The notes: generated by a model not told the origin, from the letters alone. Positions 1-10,790 are shown, counted from the stretch's first letter. The stretch: DNA of 64,000 nucleotides from Cherax quadricarinatus (GCF_038502225.1 NC_091341.1:2194626-2258625); one strand, 5' to 3'. Made by a program: numbers and translations.

Positions 1-132
1 CTTTTGGGTGTCTTGCACGGATTAATTTGATTTCCATTATTTCTTATGGGGAAAATTAACTTGACTAACGATTATTTTGACTAACGATGAGCTCTCAGGA
101 ACGGATTAATAGCGTTAGTCGAGGGTCCACTG
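1..132 (+). mobile_element. 3' end of a Tigger-like (pogo/Tc1-mariner) DNA transposon
   Basis: The end GAGGGTCCACTG (121-132) is followed by TA and matches the 3' terminal inverted repeat of the complete copy at 3578-4553. The preceding 120 bases, with the GACTAACGATGAGC stretch and the repeated ACGGATTAAT, align with 4425-4540 of that copy. Only the 3' end is in the window. It is non-coding here. The family call rests on the better copy. Confidence 0.75.
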
Positions 133-804
133 TATATACTGGCTCCTGGACTATTGTTAGTCCAGGTATACTCTAACACAGGTATGTGTTAGAACATACC
201 TGTGAAAGCAGTAATCTCTGTCATGGAATGGAGCATAAATCTGGCACAGGAAGACAAGAGGCTTGCTACAAATATGACATGACAGCTCTTCATTTGTAGG
301 AAGATTTTTCAGTGCTAGCCATGCTGGATAACCGCCAACCTGAAAGATAGGGAAAAACAATTATACAGCAGCAAAAGTGCCTACTTAATACACAAGAAAA
401 CTAAAGGATATCAAATTAATGCATACTGTATACATTAAGTTATTCCCATTAGAGCTCAAGAATCTAATTTATTTCAGTATGCTGTACCAAATTATATTAA
501 TTTTTTAAACAAAAACAACTAAACATTAGTAATTCTTAATGCAGATTTTTAAAGGTAAATATTTTCTTTTTCATACTTTTATTGGGTAAGTAGTTAGGCT
601 GTTTTCTTATGTGACAAGCACAGACAAGAATGCTAACTAGGTGGGTGGAGTACGTACATAAATTCAACATGTACTGTATACATTCAGTACAATAACCCCA
701 AAGTGTACAAGTCAATGACACACACAGTATTTCAAGGCCCTGCTCCCTGAATCCAACCTTTTACATTTCTAGGAACTGTCAGTACATGCAGTTCTGTACA
801 AATA
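133..804. other. No gene seen; AT-rich spacer between two DNA transposons
   Basis: Short open frames of 61-67 codons on the minus strand have no recognisable domain or compositional support. I see no RNA gene or clear repeat family. Confidence 0.5.
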
Positions 805-1874
805 CAACTGTACCTTGACTTACAAGTTTAATTTGTTCTGTAACCAAGCTCGTAACTCAATTTACTTGTATATCAAATCAATTTTCCTCACTGAAATTAA
901 TTGAAATGCCATTAATCCGTTCCAGTCCAAAAAAAAACCACCCCAATTTTTTTGCCTTTTTCTCCAGGTTCCAGCAATGTTTTAGAAATGATGGAGTATA
1001 TATTAAACTCCTTGACGCACTGTGTAAGATGAGTGTCACTCCACTGCCAGTAGAGTGTCACTCATGGAGTGACATTTGATGATCGTGCACTGCCTTGGAT
1101 TCATTTTTCACTGTTACAAATAAACAAGTTTATATCTGTTTCTATCTATCTGTTTCTATCTGTCTATTTGTCTGTCTAGCTCTGTCTATATTTATCTCTG
1201 TCTGCTTATCTGTCTTTCTATCTGCCTGTGTTTCTGTCTTCATGTCTCTCTACTTGTCGCTGTCTCAGAGAGAGCTGCTCATGAACCAACAGGTATTACA
1301 CACAATGCAGAGTTGGTCACGTCTGATTCCTGAGTAAGTGAAAATGAGTACTACTTGCTAGTCATGCTTATTATGCCTTATAACTACAAGCATAATATAG
1401 CACTTTGTCTGGATTTTTTTGGGTTATCCTAGGTAATTTACACTACGTATACCTGTACATATTTATGTGTACCTGTAAGATAGAGATGAAGATAAACAGA
1501 CACGCAGATAGACAGACAGATACAGACAAACAGAAGGAGATAGAGACAGCCAGAGTAAATCAGCCAGCCAGCTGGCCACCCAACTAGCCGGCCTGTCGAA
1601 CACGTATTACACATGTTCCAGAATAGTTTCTCTTTACTTAGGGCATACGTTATAGAACATTCTGGCAGGATGACACTACCAGTGGTATCAAAATTGAAAG
1701 GATGATACACATTGGTTATTATCGAGGTTTTTGATATTTCCTCTCTCTCCAGCAAGTGGTGGCATATCTGAAGCTCGCTCCTAACTCGGATTTTGGCTCG
1801 CAACTCAAAGCAAAATATCGACCGAACTCGGGAAAACTCACAAGTTAGGGCACTCATAAGTCAAGGTACCACTG
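805..1874. mobile_element. Non-autonomous DNA transposon with terminal inverted repeats, TA target
   Basis: The left end CAACTGTACCTTGACTTACA mirrors the right end, whose reverse complement starts CAGTGGTACCTTGACTTATG. TA lies on each side (803-804 and 1875-1876). About 20 of the terminal bases pair with few mismatches. The interior of roughly 1 kb has no transposase frame. It carries polypyrimidine tracts and, at about 1404-1490, a piece of the SINE tail that contains GGGTTATCCTAGG. TA duplication and the terminal sequence fit a Tigger/pogo-type element; the exact family is inference. Confidence 0.65.
1129..1558. repeat. Inverted pair of TCTG/TCTA-rich simple-repeat tracts
   Basis: 1129-1262 is a degenerate TCTG/TCTA/TTTC tract. 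1494-1558 is the opposite-strand version (GATAGACAGACAGA). They lie about 230 bases apart inside the TA-flanked transposon and could form an imperfect foldback. Confidence 0.6.
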
Positions 1875-2205
1875 TAGTATCAAAATTTCATATCTTTTAT
1901 TACAGTATACTGTGACAATTTTGTGTGCCTTCTCTCTCTGCAGTTATAATTAGAGTGGACCCTCAGTTATCAGCCGTTCCTGTTATCAGCCAACTCGGTG
2001 ATTGGCCTTTTTTTTGGCTCACGGTGATCGGCCGTTATTTCAGTGATCAGCCATTTCGGATGCGTCCGTCCACCAGCTGGGGTCATTTGTGCATCAGTCT
2101 GGTTGTGTCTTTTGGTGCATGAGGAAGCTTATACATCCAAACATTTTGCTTGTTTTCCACTGTTTTTTGTGGGTTTTTTGCAGTGCAACTGCAAAATAAG
2201 TAACC

Positions 2206-2286
2206 ATGGCTCCAAAGAAAGTTCCTAGTAAAGTTCCTGTGGTAAAGAAAGTGAGAAACACCATGGAATTTAAGCATGAAGTGTAG
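2206..2286 (+). pseudogene. Tigger transposase amino-terminal remnant (26 codons)
   Basis: The frame starts at ATG 2206 and begins MAPKKVPSK, parallel to MGPKKASSA in the copy at 3836. Both continue with a basic stretch, PVVKKVRNTMEFK here and PVVKRVRISMEIK there. It stops at TAG 2284-2286, which is formed by the first unit of the minisatellite. In complete pogo/Tigger proteins this part leads into the DNA-binding helix-turn-helix, which is missing here. The peptide is not expected to work. Confidence 0.7.
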
Positions 2287-2815
2287 CAGGCATGCAGGGA
2301 GTGTAGCAGGCATGCTGGGAGTGTAGCAGGCATGCTGGGAGTGTAGCAGGCATGCTGGGAGTGTAGCAGGCATGCTCGGAGTGTAGCAGGCATGCAGGGA
2401 GTGTAGCAGGCATGCTGGGAGTGTAGCAGGCATGCTGGGAGTGTAGCAGGCATGCTGGGAGTGTAGCAGGCATGCTGGGAGTGTAGCAGGCATGCTGGGA
2501 GTGTAGCAGGCATGCTGGGAGTGTAGCAGGCATGCTGGGAGTGTAGCAGGCATGCTGGGAGTGTAGCAGGCATGCTGGGAGTGTAGCAGGCATGCTGGGA
2601 GTGTAGCAGGCATGCTGGGAGTGTAGCAGGCATGCTGGGAGTGTAGCAGGCATGCTGGGAGTGTAGCAGGCATGCTGGGAGTGTAGCAGGCATTCAGGGA
2701 GTGTAACAGGCATGTATGGAGTGCGACAGGCATGCAGGGAGTGTGACAGGCATGCAGGGAGTGTAGCAGGCATGCTGGGAGTGTAGCAGACATGCAGGAA
2801 GTGTAGCAGGCATTC
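2280..2815. repeat. 20-bp minisatellite, about 27 units
   Basis: The unit is GTGTAGCAGGCATGCTGGGA. Central units are almost identical, while edge units vary (CATGCAGGGA, CATTCAGGGA, CATGTATGGA). Because 20 is not a multiple of 3 and the minus-strand unit lacks stops, three overlapping minus-strand frames of 167-314 codons appear. They are artefacts of the repeat. More homogeneous units in the middle fit expansion by slippage or unequal exchange. Confidence 0.95.
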
Positions 2816-3577
2816 CAGAAGCCAGCATTAGTCTTCAATAAAGGTATGTAATACTGATTTAATTGTAAAAAAAAATTTTTTTTGGTGAATATTTTTGTCT
2901 GGAACGGATTAATTGTAATTGCATTAATTCTTATGGGAAATACTATTTCGGTTTTTGGCCATTTCAGTTTTAGGCCAAGCTTCTGGAACGGATTACAGCA
3001 GATAACCGAGGGTCCACTGTACCACATGTTACTCTTAAAACATCATTTGATATTAAAAGTGAAATAAAATATTATTACATATATTTCATGTACAGTAAAC
3101 CATTTTCTGCAGTTAACCTTGATTCTAATAAATAATGCAAACATTATTTTTAATTAAACATGACACATTAAATGTTTTTTTTATTAACACATCAGCTGTC
3201 TCCCACCAAGGCAGGGTGACACGAAAAAGAAAAATTTTCCCTATCATTCACTCCATCACTGTCTTGCCAGAGGCGTGATTACACTACAGTTATAAAACTG
3301 CAACACTAACACTCCTCCTTCCGAGTGCAGGCAGTGTACTTCCCATCTCCAGGACTCAAGTCCAGCCTGCCGGTTTCCCTGAATCCCTTCATGAATGTTA
3401 CCTTGCTCACACTCCAACAGTACGTCAAGTCCTAAAAACCATTCGTCTAGCATGCTTGCTAGACGTCCAAGCCCCTCGTACACAAAATCTCCTTTACCGC
3501 CTCCCTCCAACCTTTCCTAGGCCAACCCCTACCCCGCCTTCCCTCCACTACAGATTTATGCCCTCTCGAAGTCACTA

Positions 3578-4553
3578 CAGTGGACCCCCGCATAACGATG
3601 GCATCACATAGCGATTTTTCCGCATACCGATTACTTTTATCGCAAAATTTTTGCCGCGCATACCGATTAAAAACCCGCTTACCGATTTTCGTCCGAGACG
3701 CGTCCAATGTGCCCTCACATGTGCCGGCCGTCCCATTGTTTACCAGCCAGCCTCCGCGGTAACATCCAAGCATACACTCGGAATATTTCGTATTATTACA
3801 GTGTTTTCGGTGCTGTTTCTGGAAAATAAGTGACCATGGGCCCCAAGAAAGCTTCTAGTGCCAACCCTGTGGTAAAAAGGGTGAGAATTAGTATGGAAAT
3901 TAAGAAAGATTTTGAAGGGTTTGGGGCTAACCCTGAGAAGCCTATGCCAGTTGTGGAATCCATTGTGCCTACTTCAAAGATTAAGGAAATGTGTGCACAG
4001 TGGGTTGAACTGCAAACCTTTATAGATGAAAATCACCCTGACACAGCTGTTGCAAGCCGTGCTGGTGACTATTTCAATGACAATGTTATGGCCCATTTTA
4101 GGAAAGTCTTGAAGGAACGGGAGGTACAGAGCTCTATGGACAGATTTGTTGTGCGACAGAGGTCCAGTGACTCTCAAGCTGGTCCTAGTGGCATTAAAAG
4201 AAGAAGGGAAGTAACCTCAGAAAAGGACTTGCTACCTCAAGTCCTAATGGAAGGGGATTCCCCTTCTAAACAGTAAGAAGATAATGCTCTCCCCTCCTCC
4301 CATCCCATCAATCATCACCAGATCTTCAATAAAAGTAAGTGTCATGTAATTGTGCATGCCTTTTTCAGTTTGTGTGTATTAAAATTAACATTTCATGTGG
4401 TAAAAAAAAATTTTTTTCATACTTTTGGGCGTCTTGCACGGATTAATTTTATTTCCATTATTTCTTATGGGGAAAATTCATTCGCATAACGATTATTTCG
4501 CATAACGATGAGCCCTCTTGCACGGATTAAAATCGTTAACCGGGGGTCCACTG
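3578..4553 (+). mobile_element. Tigger-like transposon, internally deleted, 976 bp
   Basis: The terminal repeats CAGTGGACCCCCG (3578-3590) and CGGGGGTCCACTG (4541-4553) are perfect inverted copies. TA flanks them at 3576-3577 and 4554-4555, as expected for Tc1/mariner/pogo insertion. Subterminal GCATAACGAT motifs occur at both ends in inverted arrangement. A single short transposase-derived frame and an AATAAA (about 4328) lie inside. It inserted into the RTE-B LINE. Confidence 0.9.
3836..4276 (+). pseudogene. Deleted Tigger transposase: amino end fused to carboxyl end (146 aa)
   Basis: The best start is ATG 3836, homologous to the start at 2206. The opening MGPKKASSANPVVKRVRIS is the amino end of a Tigger-type transposase. 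From about residue 50 it jumps to carboxyl-terminal sequence: IKEMCAQWVELQTFIDENHP, then AVASRAGDYFNDNVMAHF and SSMDRFVVRQRSS, typical of the tail of TIGD1-like proteins. The helix-turn-helix pair and the DDE catalytic core are absent (full proteins are roughly 500 residues or more). The frame stays open across the deletion, so it is either a young deletion or a retained short product. It cannot be a working transposase. Confidence 0.75.
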
Positions 4554-5084
4554 TATTTTGTTCCCTCCTCTCTACATGTCCGAACCACCTCAACCCCTCC
4601 TCAGCCCTCTGGATAATAGCTTTGGTAATCCCGCACCTCCTCCTAATTTCCAAACTATGAATTCTCTGTGTTATATTCACACCACACATTGTCCTAAGAC
4701 ATGGCATCTCCACTGCCTCCAGCCTTCTCCTTTTTGCAACATTCACCACCCATGCTTCACACCCATAGAGTGTTGGTATATACTCTCATACATTCCCCTC
4801 TTTGCTTCCATGGACAAAGTCCTTTGTCTCCACAGACTCCTTAGAGCAGCACTCACTTTTTTCCCTTCATAAATTCTATGATCCACCTCATCTTTCATAG
4901 ATCCATCTGCTGAAATGTCCACTCCTAAAGATCTGAATACATTCACCTCCTCCATACTCTCTCCCTCCAATCTGATATTCAATCTTTCGTTACCTAATTT
5001 TTTTATCCTCATCACCTTACTCTTTCCTATATTCACTTTTAATTTTAATACTTGAATCTGCACTCTCATCAGATGCGAAGGAAT

Positions 5085-5990
5085 AGAAAATACTTGAAGT
5101 AATGATTAAATAGTTAAACAATTGTCAAGCACTATTTACAATTTGAAGTACATATATTTATTTGAATTTAGCACAATTTAAAATAATGAAATTGAAACAA
5201 TTGTAAGCTTGAAGTAATGAGTAAATAGTTGAGCAATCATCAAGCACAATATACACTAATGAAATTGAAACAATTTTAAGTTTGAAGTAAATGATTAAGT
5301 AGATGAGCAGTCATAAATTATTTAAGAGTTTTTTGAGTAACTAGTAGGTGTTAAGCAAGGTGTTTTTCTGGTTAATTTTGGGTGATGAGGTGATTTCTAA
5401 GTAGGGCCTAAATTGATTTGCAGGTAGAGGCCCTTTAATGTGTTCTGGCAATGAATTCCTGATCCTCAGGCCCTTTTTGTGCATAGCATTTTTGCATAGG
5501 GAGAGATGAACATGAGGGATACCGAAGAGTGATTTGTGCCTTGTATTATGCCTGTGTGTTCTGTTGTAGTTATCAAGGAGAAACTTGAGAGGAAGGTTAA
5601 TATTTGAGTATAATGTTCTGTGTAGTAGGCACAATAGTAAGTGTGGATGTTTTGTATATTAAGCAAGTTAAGGATCTTAAAAAGCAGTGGAGTGGTGTGT
5701 CTTGTGCAGGAGTTGGTAATCAATCGCACTGCAGCTTTTTGTTGGGTTATTTAAGGTTTAAGGTAATTTGCTGTGGTTGAGCCACAAGCACAAATACCAT
5801 AGGTGAGGTAAGGGTAAATGAGTGGTAAAGAGGAAGAAGAGCCATTTGGGGTACATAGTACAGTATCTTTGAAAAGATGCCTACTGTTTTGGAGACTTTC
5901 TTGGATTTTTGCTGTATGTGGGTCTGGAATCTGAGACTGCAGTCAAGGTGGAGACCTAGAAATCTATCAGATCTATCAGAGCATCAAAAC
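5085..5990 (-). pseudogene. Jockey-like LINE reverse transcriptase carboxyl end (family Jockey-C)
   Basis: The minus strand from about 5990 downward encodes the thumb region, with QQKAAVRLITNSCTRHTTP followed by LLFKILNLLNIQNIHTYY. A second frame gives HKSLFGIPHVHLSLCKNAMH and IKGPLPANQF. Two frames alternate near 5630, so at least one frameshift exists. The same carboxyl motif (FDIPRVQLTLCKN) is in the copies at 28146 and 49893. The 3' part (5090-5335) holds about three imperfect copies of a unit near 70 bp containing TTGAAGTAATGA and GAAATTGAAACAATT. The amino-terminal RT and endonuclease are absent. Confidence 0.65.
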
Positions 5991-7270
5991 ATACTTTTCA
6001 TTAATATATTATGAAAACTAGACATTTGTAATATAATTAGTCTCAGGTTAAGGGATGTAGGAGAGAAGGCCATTAAAGAACATGTATATAGATAGGGGTT
6101 GTTTAAGAAATGGATGCTAGTGTTGGAAACAGGTGTAGGATTAACAGATAATGAATCTGATATGAAGTGGGAGCTGTCACCACTGCTCTTTGCTGAAGAC
6201 AGTTTTTGGGGGAGATTCTGAATAAATTTAGGAAGTGTAAGAAAAATAAAATTAAACTTAGAAGAGAGAAAGGTGATGAGAGAAACAAAAGGTCTAGGCC
6301 AGGGAGGTGGGGATAAGCAAAGGGATTTTCAGGGGTATCCAAGTGCATCATAATTTCATTTTTTATCACTGTCATCGTTGATTTTTTAATTTTATCTATG
6401 TATATTCAGTATTTTATAGACAAATGTAAAGTTTCCAGATACTGAGACAACTTTGTTTAATAAAAGCAGTATTTCAGCACTTAACTTGCACAAAAGTACA
6501 TCAGAGAACAGTATATCTTAGTGGAAAATTATCAACAGTCAGTGTGTGGGTTAGGCATCAATATTATAATGACTCCACTCTATCTCACAGAGCAAAATGT
6601 GTTACTTTCACACAAGAACACAAGAATGAACACTGTTCTGTCTCAAAGAGTGATGAGAGTGCTGCAATCTTACTGGCACATTCTAGGCAGAGCCAACTCA
6701 CACCCACCCACAACCACTCGAGTATTCATCCAAAGTTCTTGCCTCAGTGATGCTATCTTTGAGTTTGTTCTATGTATTTACAACTATTGGCAAACCAGCA
6801 CTTCCCTACATCCTTCTTAATCTAAATTTCTTTGAATTTATGCCATTGTTGTGAGTCCTGTCTTGGTTAAATATTTCCAACATTTCTCACAGTGTACCTA
6901 TGTGAGCAGGGATTCTCTGTTTTGTGCATTATTAAGATCCAATTTCATGAAAGTTTCTTTGTGAAGGATGACCTCAGGGTGGCTCTGTTAAAAATAGCAC
7001 CCAGCATTAAATCCCTGACTTTGAATAAACAGGTACATCCTTTACATTAAGTTTTCCAGGAGCTAAGACAAGTAAATGTTTTGTGATTAATTATTTGTAG
7101 TTTATACCTATACGTATTAGCATCTTGTGTATGCTTCCTTTCTGCAATCTTTATGGTCTTGTTGCATCGGTTGTTAACAGTAACAATTATGTATGAACAA
7201 AGAATGCTTTTGTTTTGCAAGTTTGTTCTTCCTATAGAAACAATACTGTTATATAGCAAAGTTATACACT
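5991..7270. other. No gene or clear repeat recognised
   Basis: Frames of 90-99 codons (near 6103-6375 and 6521-6820) have no recognisable motif. Composition is AT-rich and unremarkable. Confidence 0.45.
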
Positions 7271-7274
7271 GTAC

Positions 7275-7545
7275 CCCAAAAATTTAGTTGGTAATACACT
7301 CATCTCTCATACTGAGGGGTCTGTGGTTTGATCCCCAGCATGGGTTGAAATGTTGGACATGTTTCCTTACACCTGCTGCCACACTTCACCTAACAATAAG
7401 AAGGTACCTAGATGTTAGTTGACTGTTGTGAGTCACAGCCCAGGTGATGGTAGTATAGTACCTTAGATAGAGCTGGGTTTTGAAATGAGCTGAGGTTGGA
7501 TAACAGCTCTTAGCCTGTAAAAGTGGTGAAAAAAAGATGTTAAAC
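7275..7545 (+). mobile_element. tRNA-headed SINE (family S1), diverged
   Basis: A box-B-like stretch GTGGTTTGATCCCCAGC is followed by the S1 body: GACATGTTTCCTTACACCTG, then TAGATGTTAGTTGACTG. The tail differs from other S1 copies. It sits just before an RTE-like LINE remnant. Confidence 0.6.
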
Positions 7546-8088
7546 CATCTGTCTCTTATCTCAGACATTATTTGTATAAAGTTATTTTTCATATCTGTAC
7601 AAAAGGGTACGCGGTTGATAACACAAAGTGTCAAGGGGTACTCGATAACCAATAGTTTGGGAATCACTGATCTAGGCAATGAAAGACTGGATATCAGATT
7701 GAAGGAAGAATATATGAAGTGATTGCATAGTTTTTGGGCATTTAGGAATAAACATACTGGCAGATGGATCTATGAAAAGTGAAGTCACAAAATAGATGAG
7801 GGGGAGAAAAAAGTAGTTGGAGTACTGAGGCATCTGTGGCCAGAAAGATGTTCATATATGGAAGCAAAAAGGAAATGTACCAGAGAATAATGGCACCAAC
7901 ACTTATATGAGTGAGAGGCATGGGCTTCAAATGTTGTGGTGAAGAGGTGGCAGCTAAAGGTAGCAGAGCTGTCATATTTGAGAGCAATGTGTAGTGTGAA
8001 TACTATGCAATTAACTCAGAAAATAGAAATTAGCCAGCGGGGTTACAAAAAGTATAATTCAGAGGTCTGAAGAAGGGTTACTGAGGTT

Positions 8089-8668
8089 TACCTGTAGTTT
8101 ACCTGGAGAGGGTTTCGGGGGTCAACACCCCTGCGGCTCAGTCTGAGACCAGGCCTCACGGTGGATCAGGGTCTGATCAACCAGGCTGTTACTACTGGCC
8201 GCATGCAAGTTGACATATGAACCACAGCCCGGTTGGTCAGGTACCGACTTTAGGTGCCTGTCCAGTGCCTTCTTAAGGACAGCTAGAGATCTATTGGTAA
8301 TCCCCCTTTTGTAGACTGGGAGACAGTTGAACAGTCTTGGGCCCCGGACACTTATTGTGTTCTCTCAATGTACTCGTTGCTCCCCTGCTTTTCACTGGGG
8401 GAATGTTGCATCTCCTGCTGAGTCTTTTGCTTTCATAGGGAGTGATTTTCATGAGCAGGTTTGGTACCACTCCCTCCAGGATCTTCCAAGTGTATATTAT
8501 CATATATCTCTCTCGCCTGCATTCCAGGGAATACAGATCAAGGACCTTCAACCGTTCCCAGTAATTTAGGTGCCTTATCATGCTTATATGTGCCGTGAAA
8601 GCTCTTTGTACACTCTCCAGGTCTGCAATGTCGCCAGCCTTGAAGGGGGCAGTTAGTGTACAGCAGGT
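8089..8668 (-). mobile_element. 5'-truncated CR1-A LINE, 3' 580 bp
   Basis: The sequence begins at the LINE 3' end (TTTACCTGTAGTTTACCTGG on the plus strand) and encodes, antisense, HLNYWERLKVLDLYSLECRR, then YMIIYTWKILEGVVPNL and KSRGATSTLREHN. These correspond to residues about 790-905 of the intact ORF2 at 17250-20261. The copy ends abruptly near 8668 within the reverse transcriptase carboxyl region. Confidence 0.85.
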
Positions 8669-8968
8669 TAGGATAAGATTTGTTCTGATTTTTAACCTGG
8701 AGGGTTAGCCACCCAGGATAACCCATGACAGTCAGTACATCATCAGAGACTGTCTGTCTTATTTCTATTGGGGCCCTTCAATTTTGTCTCCCAGAATACA
8801 ACCCACACTAGTTGATTAACATCCAGGTACCTACTTATTGCTAGGTAAACAGGAACAGCAGGTGTAAGGAAACATGCCCAACATTTCCACCCATGTCAGG
8901 AACTGAACCATGGTCACTCGGCATGCGAGGTGAGAGCATTGCTAACCAAACACCGGGACACCACATCT
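8669..8968 (-). mobile_element. tRNA-headed SINE (S1) with GGGTTATCCTGGGTGG tail
   Basis: On the minus strand the order is head (GGTTCAGTTCCTGAC as degenerate box B), body (TGTTTCCTTACACCTGCTG and TAGTGTGGGTTGTATTCTGG) and tail (GGGTTATCCTGGGTGGCTAA then CCTCCAGGTTAAAAATC). It abuts the CR1-A fragment, and both interrupt an RTE-B relic. Confidence 0.75.
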
Positions 8969-9169
8969 TGAGAGAATGGAGCAGAATAGGATGTTCAAGA
9001 GGATGTATAAATCTGAGGTGAAAGAGAGGAAAAGGGGTTGTCCCAGGAAAGGTTAGTGGGAGAAGGTAAAGGATGTGCTAGGGTCTTGAACATCAAAGTT
9101 GATGAACAAGACATGTGCACCCAAGTAATGGACATGTGCCTTACTTATCAAATTGTTTTATATTGACTT

Positions 9170-9365
9170 GCCTTGATAGGATAACCTAATAAAGTCAGTG
9201 TGTCACCAGGGACTGTCTTATTTCCATTGGGGTCCTTCAATCTTGTCCCCCCAGGATGTGACCCACAAGTCGACTAACACCCAGGTGCCTACTTACTGCT
9301 AGGACTGCACCACAGACACTCAGTATGTGAGCTGAGTGCACTACCAACCGAGCCACAGAACACTG
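9170..9365 (-). mobile_element. tRNA-headed SINE (S1), truncated copy
   Basis: Antisense S1 body: GGATAACCTAATAAAGTCAG, TTATTTCCATTGGGGTCCTT and ACAAGTCGACTAACACCCAG. A decayed head follows near 9310-9360. The central part before the head is deleted compared with the copy at 10490. Confidence 0.65.
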
Positions 9366-9594
9366 TGGTACCCTACTATGGGTACCACTAAAATACTGTT
9401 TTCATTTTCCTTACCTTAAAATTTTCAGCACAGTATTCTGGACACTGGATGTTAGCAATATTTAATACATGGTTGAGTTTCTGCTGCTTTACTATGCATC
9501 TGAGATATTGTACTACCTTATATTAGAGTGAAATATTGACTATTTGTAATCTACCACTCTTCACCTGTCTAGGATTAAGTAGTCAGTATGTATT

Positions 9595-9720
9595 AGGTTA
9601 AGTCTGCCCGAAATGCCTCGGCATGATAGTGGCTTTCTTTGCTCCAATCAAATTATGATATGTAAACACACATAGTAACCTTAACAAAGAAATAAATTTT
9701 GATTATTATTATTTTATTTT
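9595..9720 (+). mobile_element. LINE 3' tail fragment ending in AATAAA and ATT repeat
   Basis: It contains TCTGCCCGAAATGCCTCGG, GTGGCTTTCTTTG and GAAATAAATTTTGATTATT. Similar tails (CCCGAAATGC, a GGCTTTC block, AATAAA) end the Jockey-C copies near 28740-28850 and 51060-51165. Confidence 0.5.
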
Positions 9721-9834
9721 GTAATTCATCCTGGCCTGCATGTTCTCTTGGACACAAGTACACGATGAATCTTTTGGGTAATTTTTAAATTTCTTTTTAC
9801 TTTTCTACATGACTATATATTATTTATTATTTTC

Positions 9835-10030
9835 ATTATTATTATTTTGCGGAGCGCTAAACCCGCATGGATTATATAGTGCCTGTGGGGAGGGGGGTGG
9901 AAGGCCTACAGGCTTAATTCAGGGAATTGGAGCATAGATCTAATTCCCCAGATCAAGAACTCCTCAACAGCATCAAGGAACCTCCCTTGAGGGAACTTTG
10001 TACGAGTTAGACATACATAAGTTACAATAC
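9835..10030 (+). repeat. Short interspersed repeat, family H
   Basis: After an ATT tract come GCGCTAAACCCGCATGG, GGCTTAATTCAGGGAATTGG and CTTGAGGGAA. The same order occurs at 36223 and 39070 and, antisense and decayed, in 33285-35180. No tRNA-like promoter is evident. The class is unknown to me. Confidence 0.6.
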
Positions 10031-10489
10031 ACCGTGCCGGGCCTGTCATCCTACACACATTTGAAATCTAAAAAAAAAATGATCTTGATTTAACCAAGGA
10101 TACATCAACAAAGTCATTCAACGTTTCAAAGAATTGTACCTTGCTTGGAAAAAATTTTGACCTTAACTTCCATGCGGGAGTGTTCTGGATGAAGCCCAGC
10201 TCAACCACAACATCTCGCCCCTCCTCCGCCATGCTGCACACTGAACTAACAACTTGTAAATAGTCGAGCTATATTTTGCTCCACAAGGCACAGCTATCGT
10301 ACAGTTATAAATATTGCTGTACTAAGAACCAGTCGTATTGGTATGATAAAAAATCTTAATGTTGCAAAGTGGAAAAGATAAAATTAACATTAAATGCAGA
10401 CAGTATGATTACTCAAACTGTTACCTTCCATAAAGTGTTTGTATAATGTTAATGAATGATGAATGTGTGTAATAAATGTAAAATATAAT

Positions 10490-10790
10490 TGCTGGTGACC
10501 CCCGTGGCCTGGCTGGCAAAAGTCTTGCTTCACACACGGAGAGCCCGGTTTCGATTCCCGGCGGGGTAGAAAAATTTGACATGCTTCCTTATACTTATTG
10601 TCCTGTTCACCTAGCAGCAAGTAGGTACCTGGGTGTTAGTCGACTGGTGTGGGTCGCATCCTGGGGAACAAGATTTAGGACCCCAATGGAAATAAGACAG
10701 ACAGTCCTCGATAACGCACTGCCTTTCTTGGGTTATCCTGGGTGGCTAACCCTTCGGGGTTAAAAATCCCAACGAAATCTTATCTTAATA
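10490..10790 (+). mobile_element. tRNA-headed SINE (S1), near full length
   Basis: A tRNA-like head has CGTGGCCTGGCTGGCAAAAG (box A region) and GGTTTCGATTCCCGGC (box B). The shared body follows, then a tail with TTGGGTTATCCTGGGTGGC and CTTCGGGGTTAAAAATCCC. RNA polymerase III promoter boxes are internal, as known for tRNA-derived SINEs. This is among the clearest S1 copies here. Confidence 0.85.

Larger units (their letters stand above)
1953..3019 (+). mobile_element. Tigger-like transposon derivative carrying a 20-bp minisatellite
   Basis: The left end GAGTGGACCCTCAGTTATC and right end GATAACCGAGGGTCCACTG are inverted repeats flanked by TA (1951-1952, 3020-3021). The order matches the element at 3578-4553: a leader, a short transposase amino end at 2206, a CTTCAATAAA signal near 2833 and an AT-rich 3' end with ACGGATTA motifs. 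The transposase core is absent. Its place is taken by 27 tandem 20-bp units. Mobility would need a transposase supplied elsewhere. Confidence 0.8.
3175..5069 (-). pseudogene. RTE-like LINE carboxyl end (family RTE-B), split by a Tigger insertion
   Basis: Read on the minus strand, the order is 5069 to 4556, then 3577 to 3175. The first part encodes the end of the reverse transcriptase, with KVNIGKSKVMRI and later FRSLGVDISADGSM, followed by IRRRCGITKAIIQRAEEGLR and RWFGHVERRE. The second part resumes with the basic linker HKSVVEGRRGRGWPRKGW, normal in RTE-type carboxyl ends. Its 3' untranslated region runs to an AATAAAAAAAA tail at 3175-3185. The Tigger element 3578-4553 lies exactly between the two parts. 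At least one further frameshift occurs at the join. The family label follows the sequence pattern and no search was run. Confidence 0.75.
7655..9130 (+). pseudogene. RTE-B LINE reverse transcriptase relic, split by an 880-bp insertion
   Basis: 7664-7720 reads DLGNERLDIRLKEEYM, the counterpart of KLGNERLNIRLEGESM in the copy at 3175-5069. Homology continues in broken frames (ADGSMKSEV region near 7760, GSKKEMYQRI near 7860) to about 8088. It resumes at about 8968 with ERMEQNRMFKRMYKSEV and RKRGCPRKG up to about 9070. Many stops and shifts show an old copy. Between the halves lie a CR1-A LINE fragment and a SINE, both antisense. Confidence 0.65.

Noticed and set aside
2083..3027. Overlapping minus-strand frames of 314, 199 and 167 codons with a 20-residue repeat
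   Set aside because: They are the three frames of a 20-bp minisatellite without stops on that strand; codon periodicity is impossible in all three at once.
10490..10570. Possible functional tRNA gene from box A and box B matches
   Set aside because: No seven-base acceptor stem pairs, no anticodon arm, and the same sequence with the same body recurs many times: it is a SINE head.
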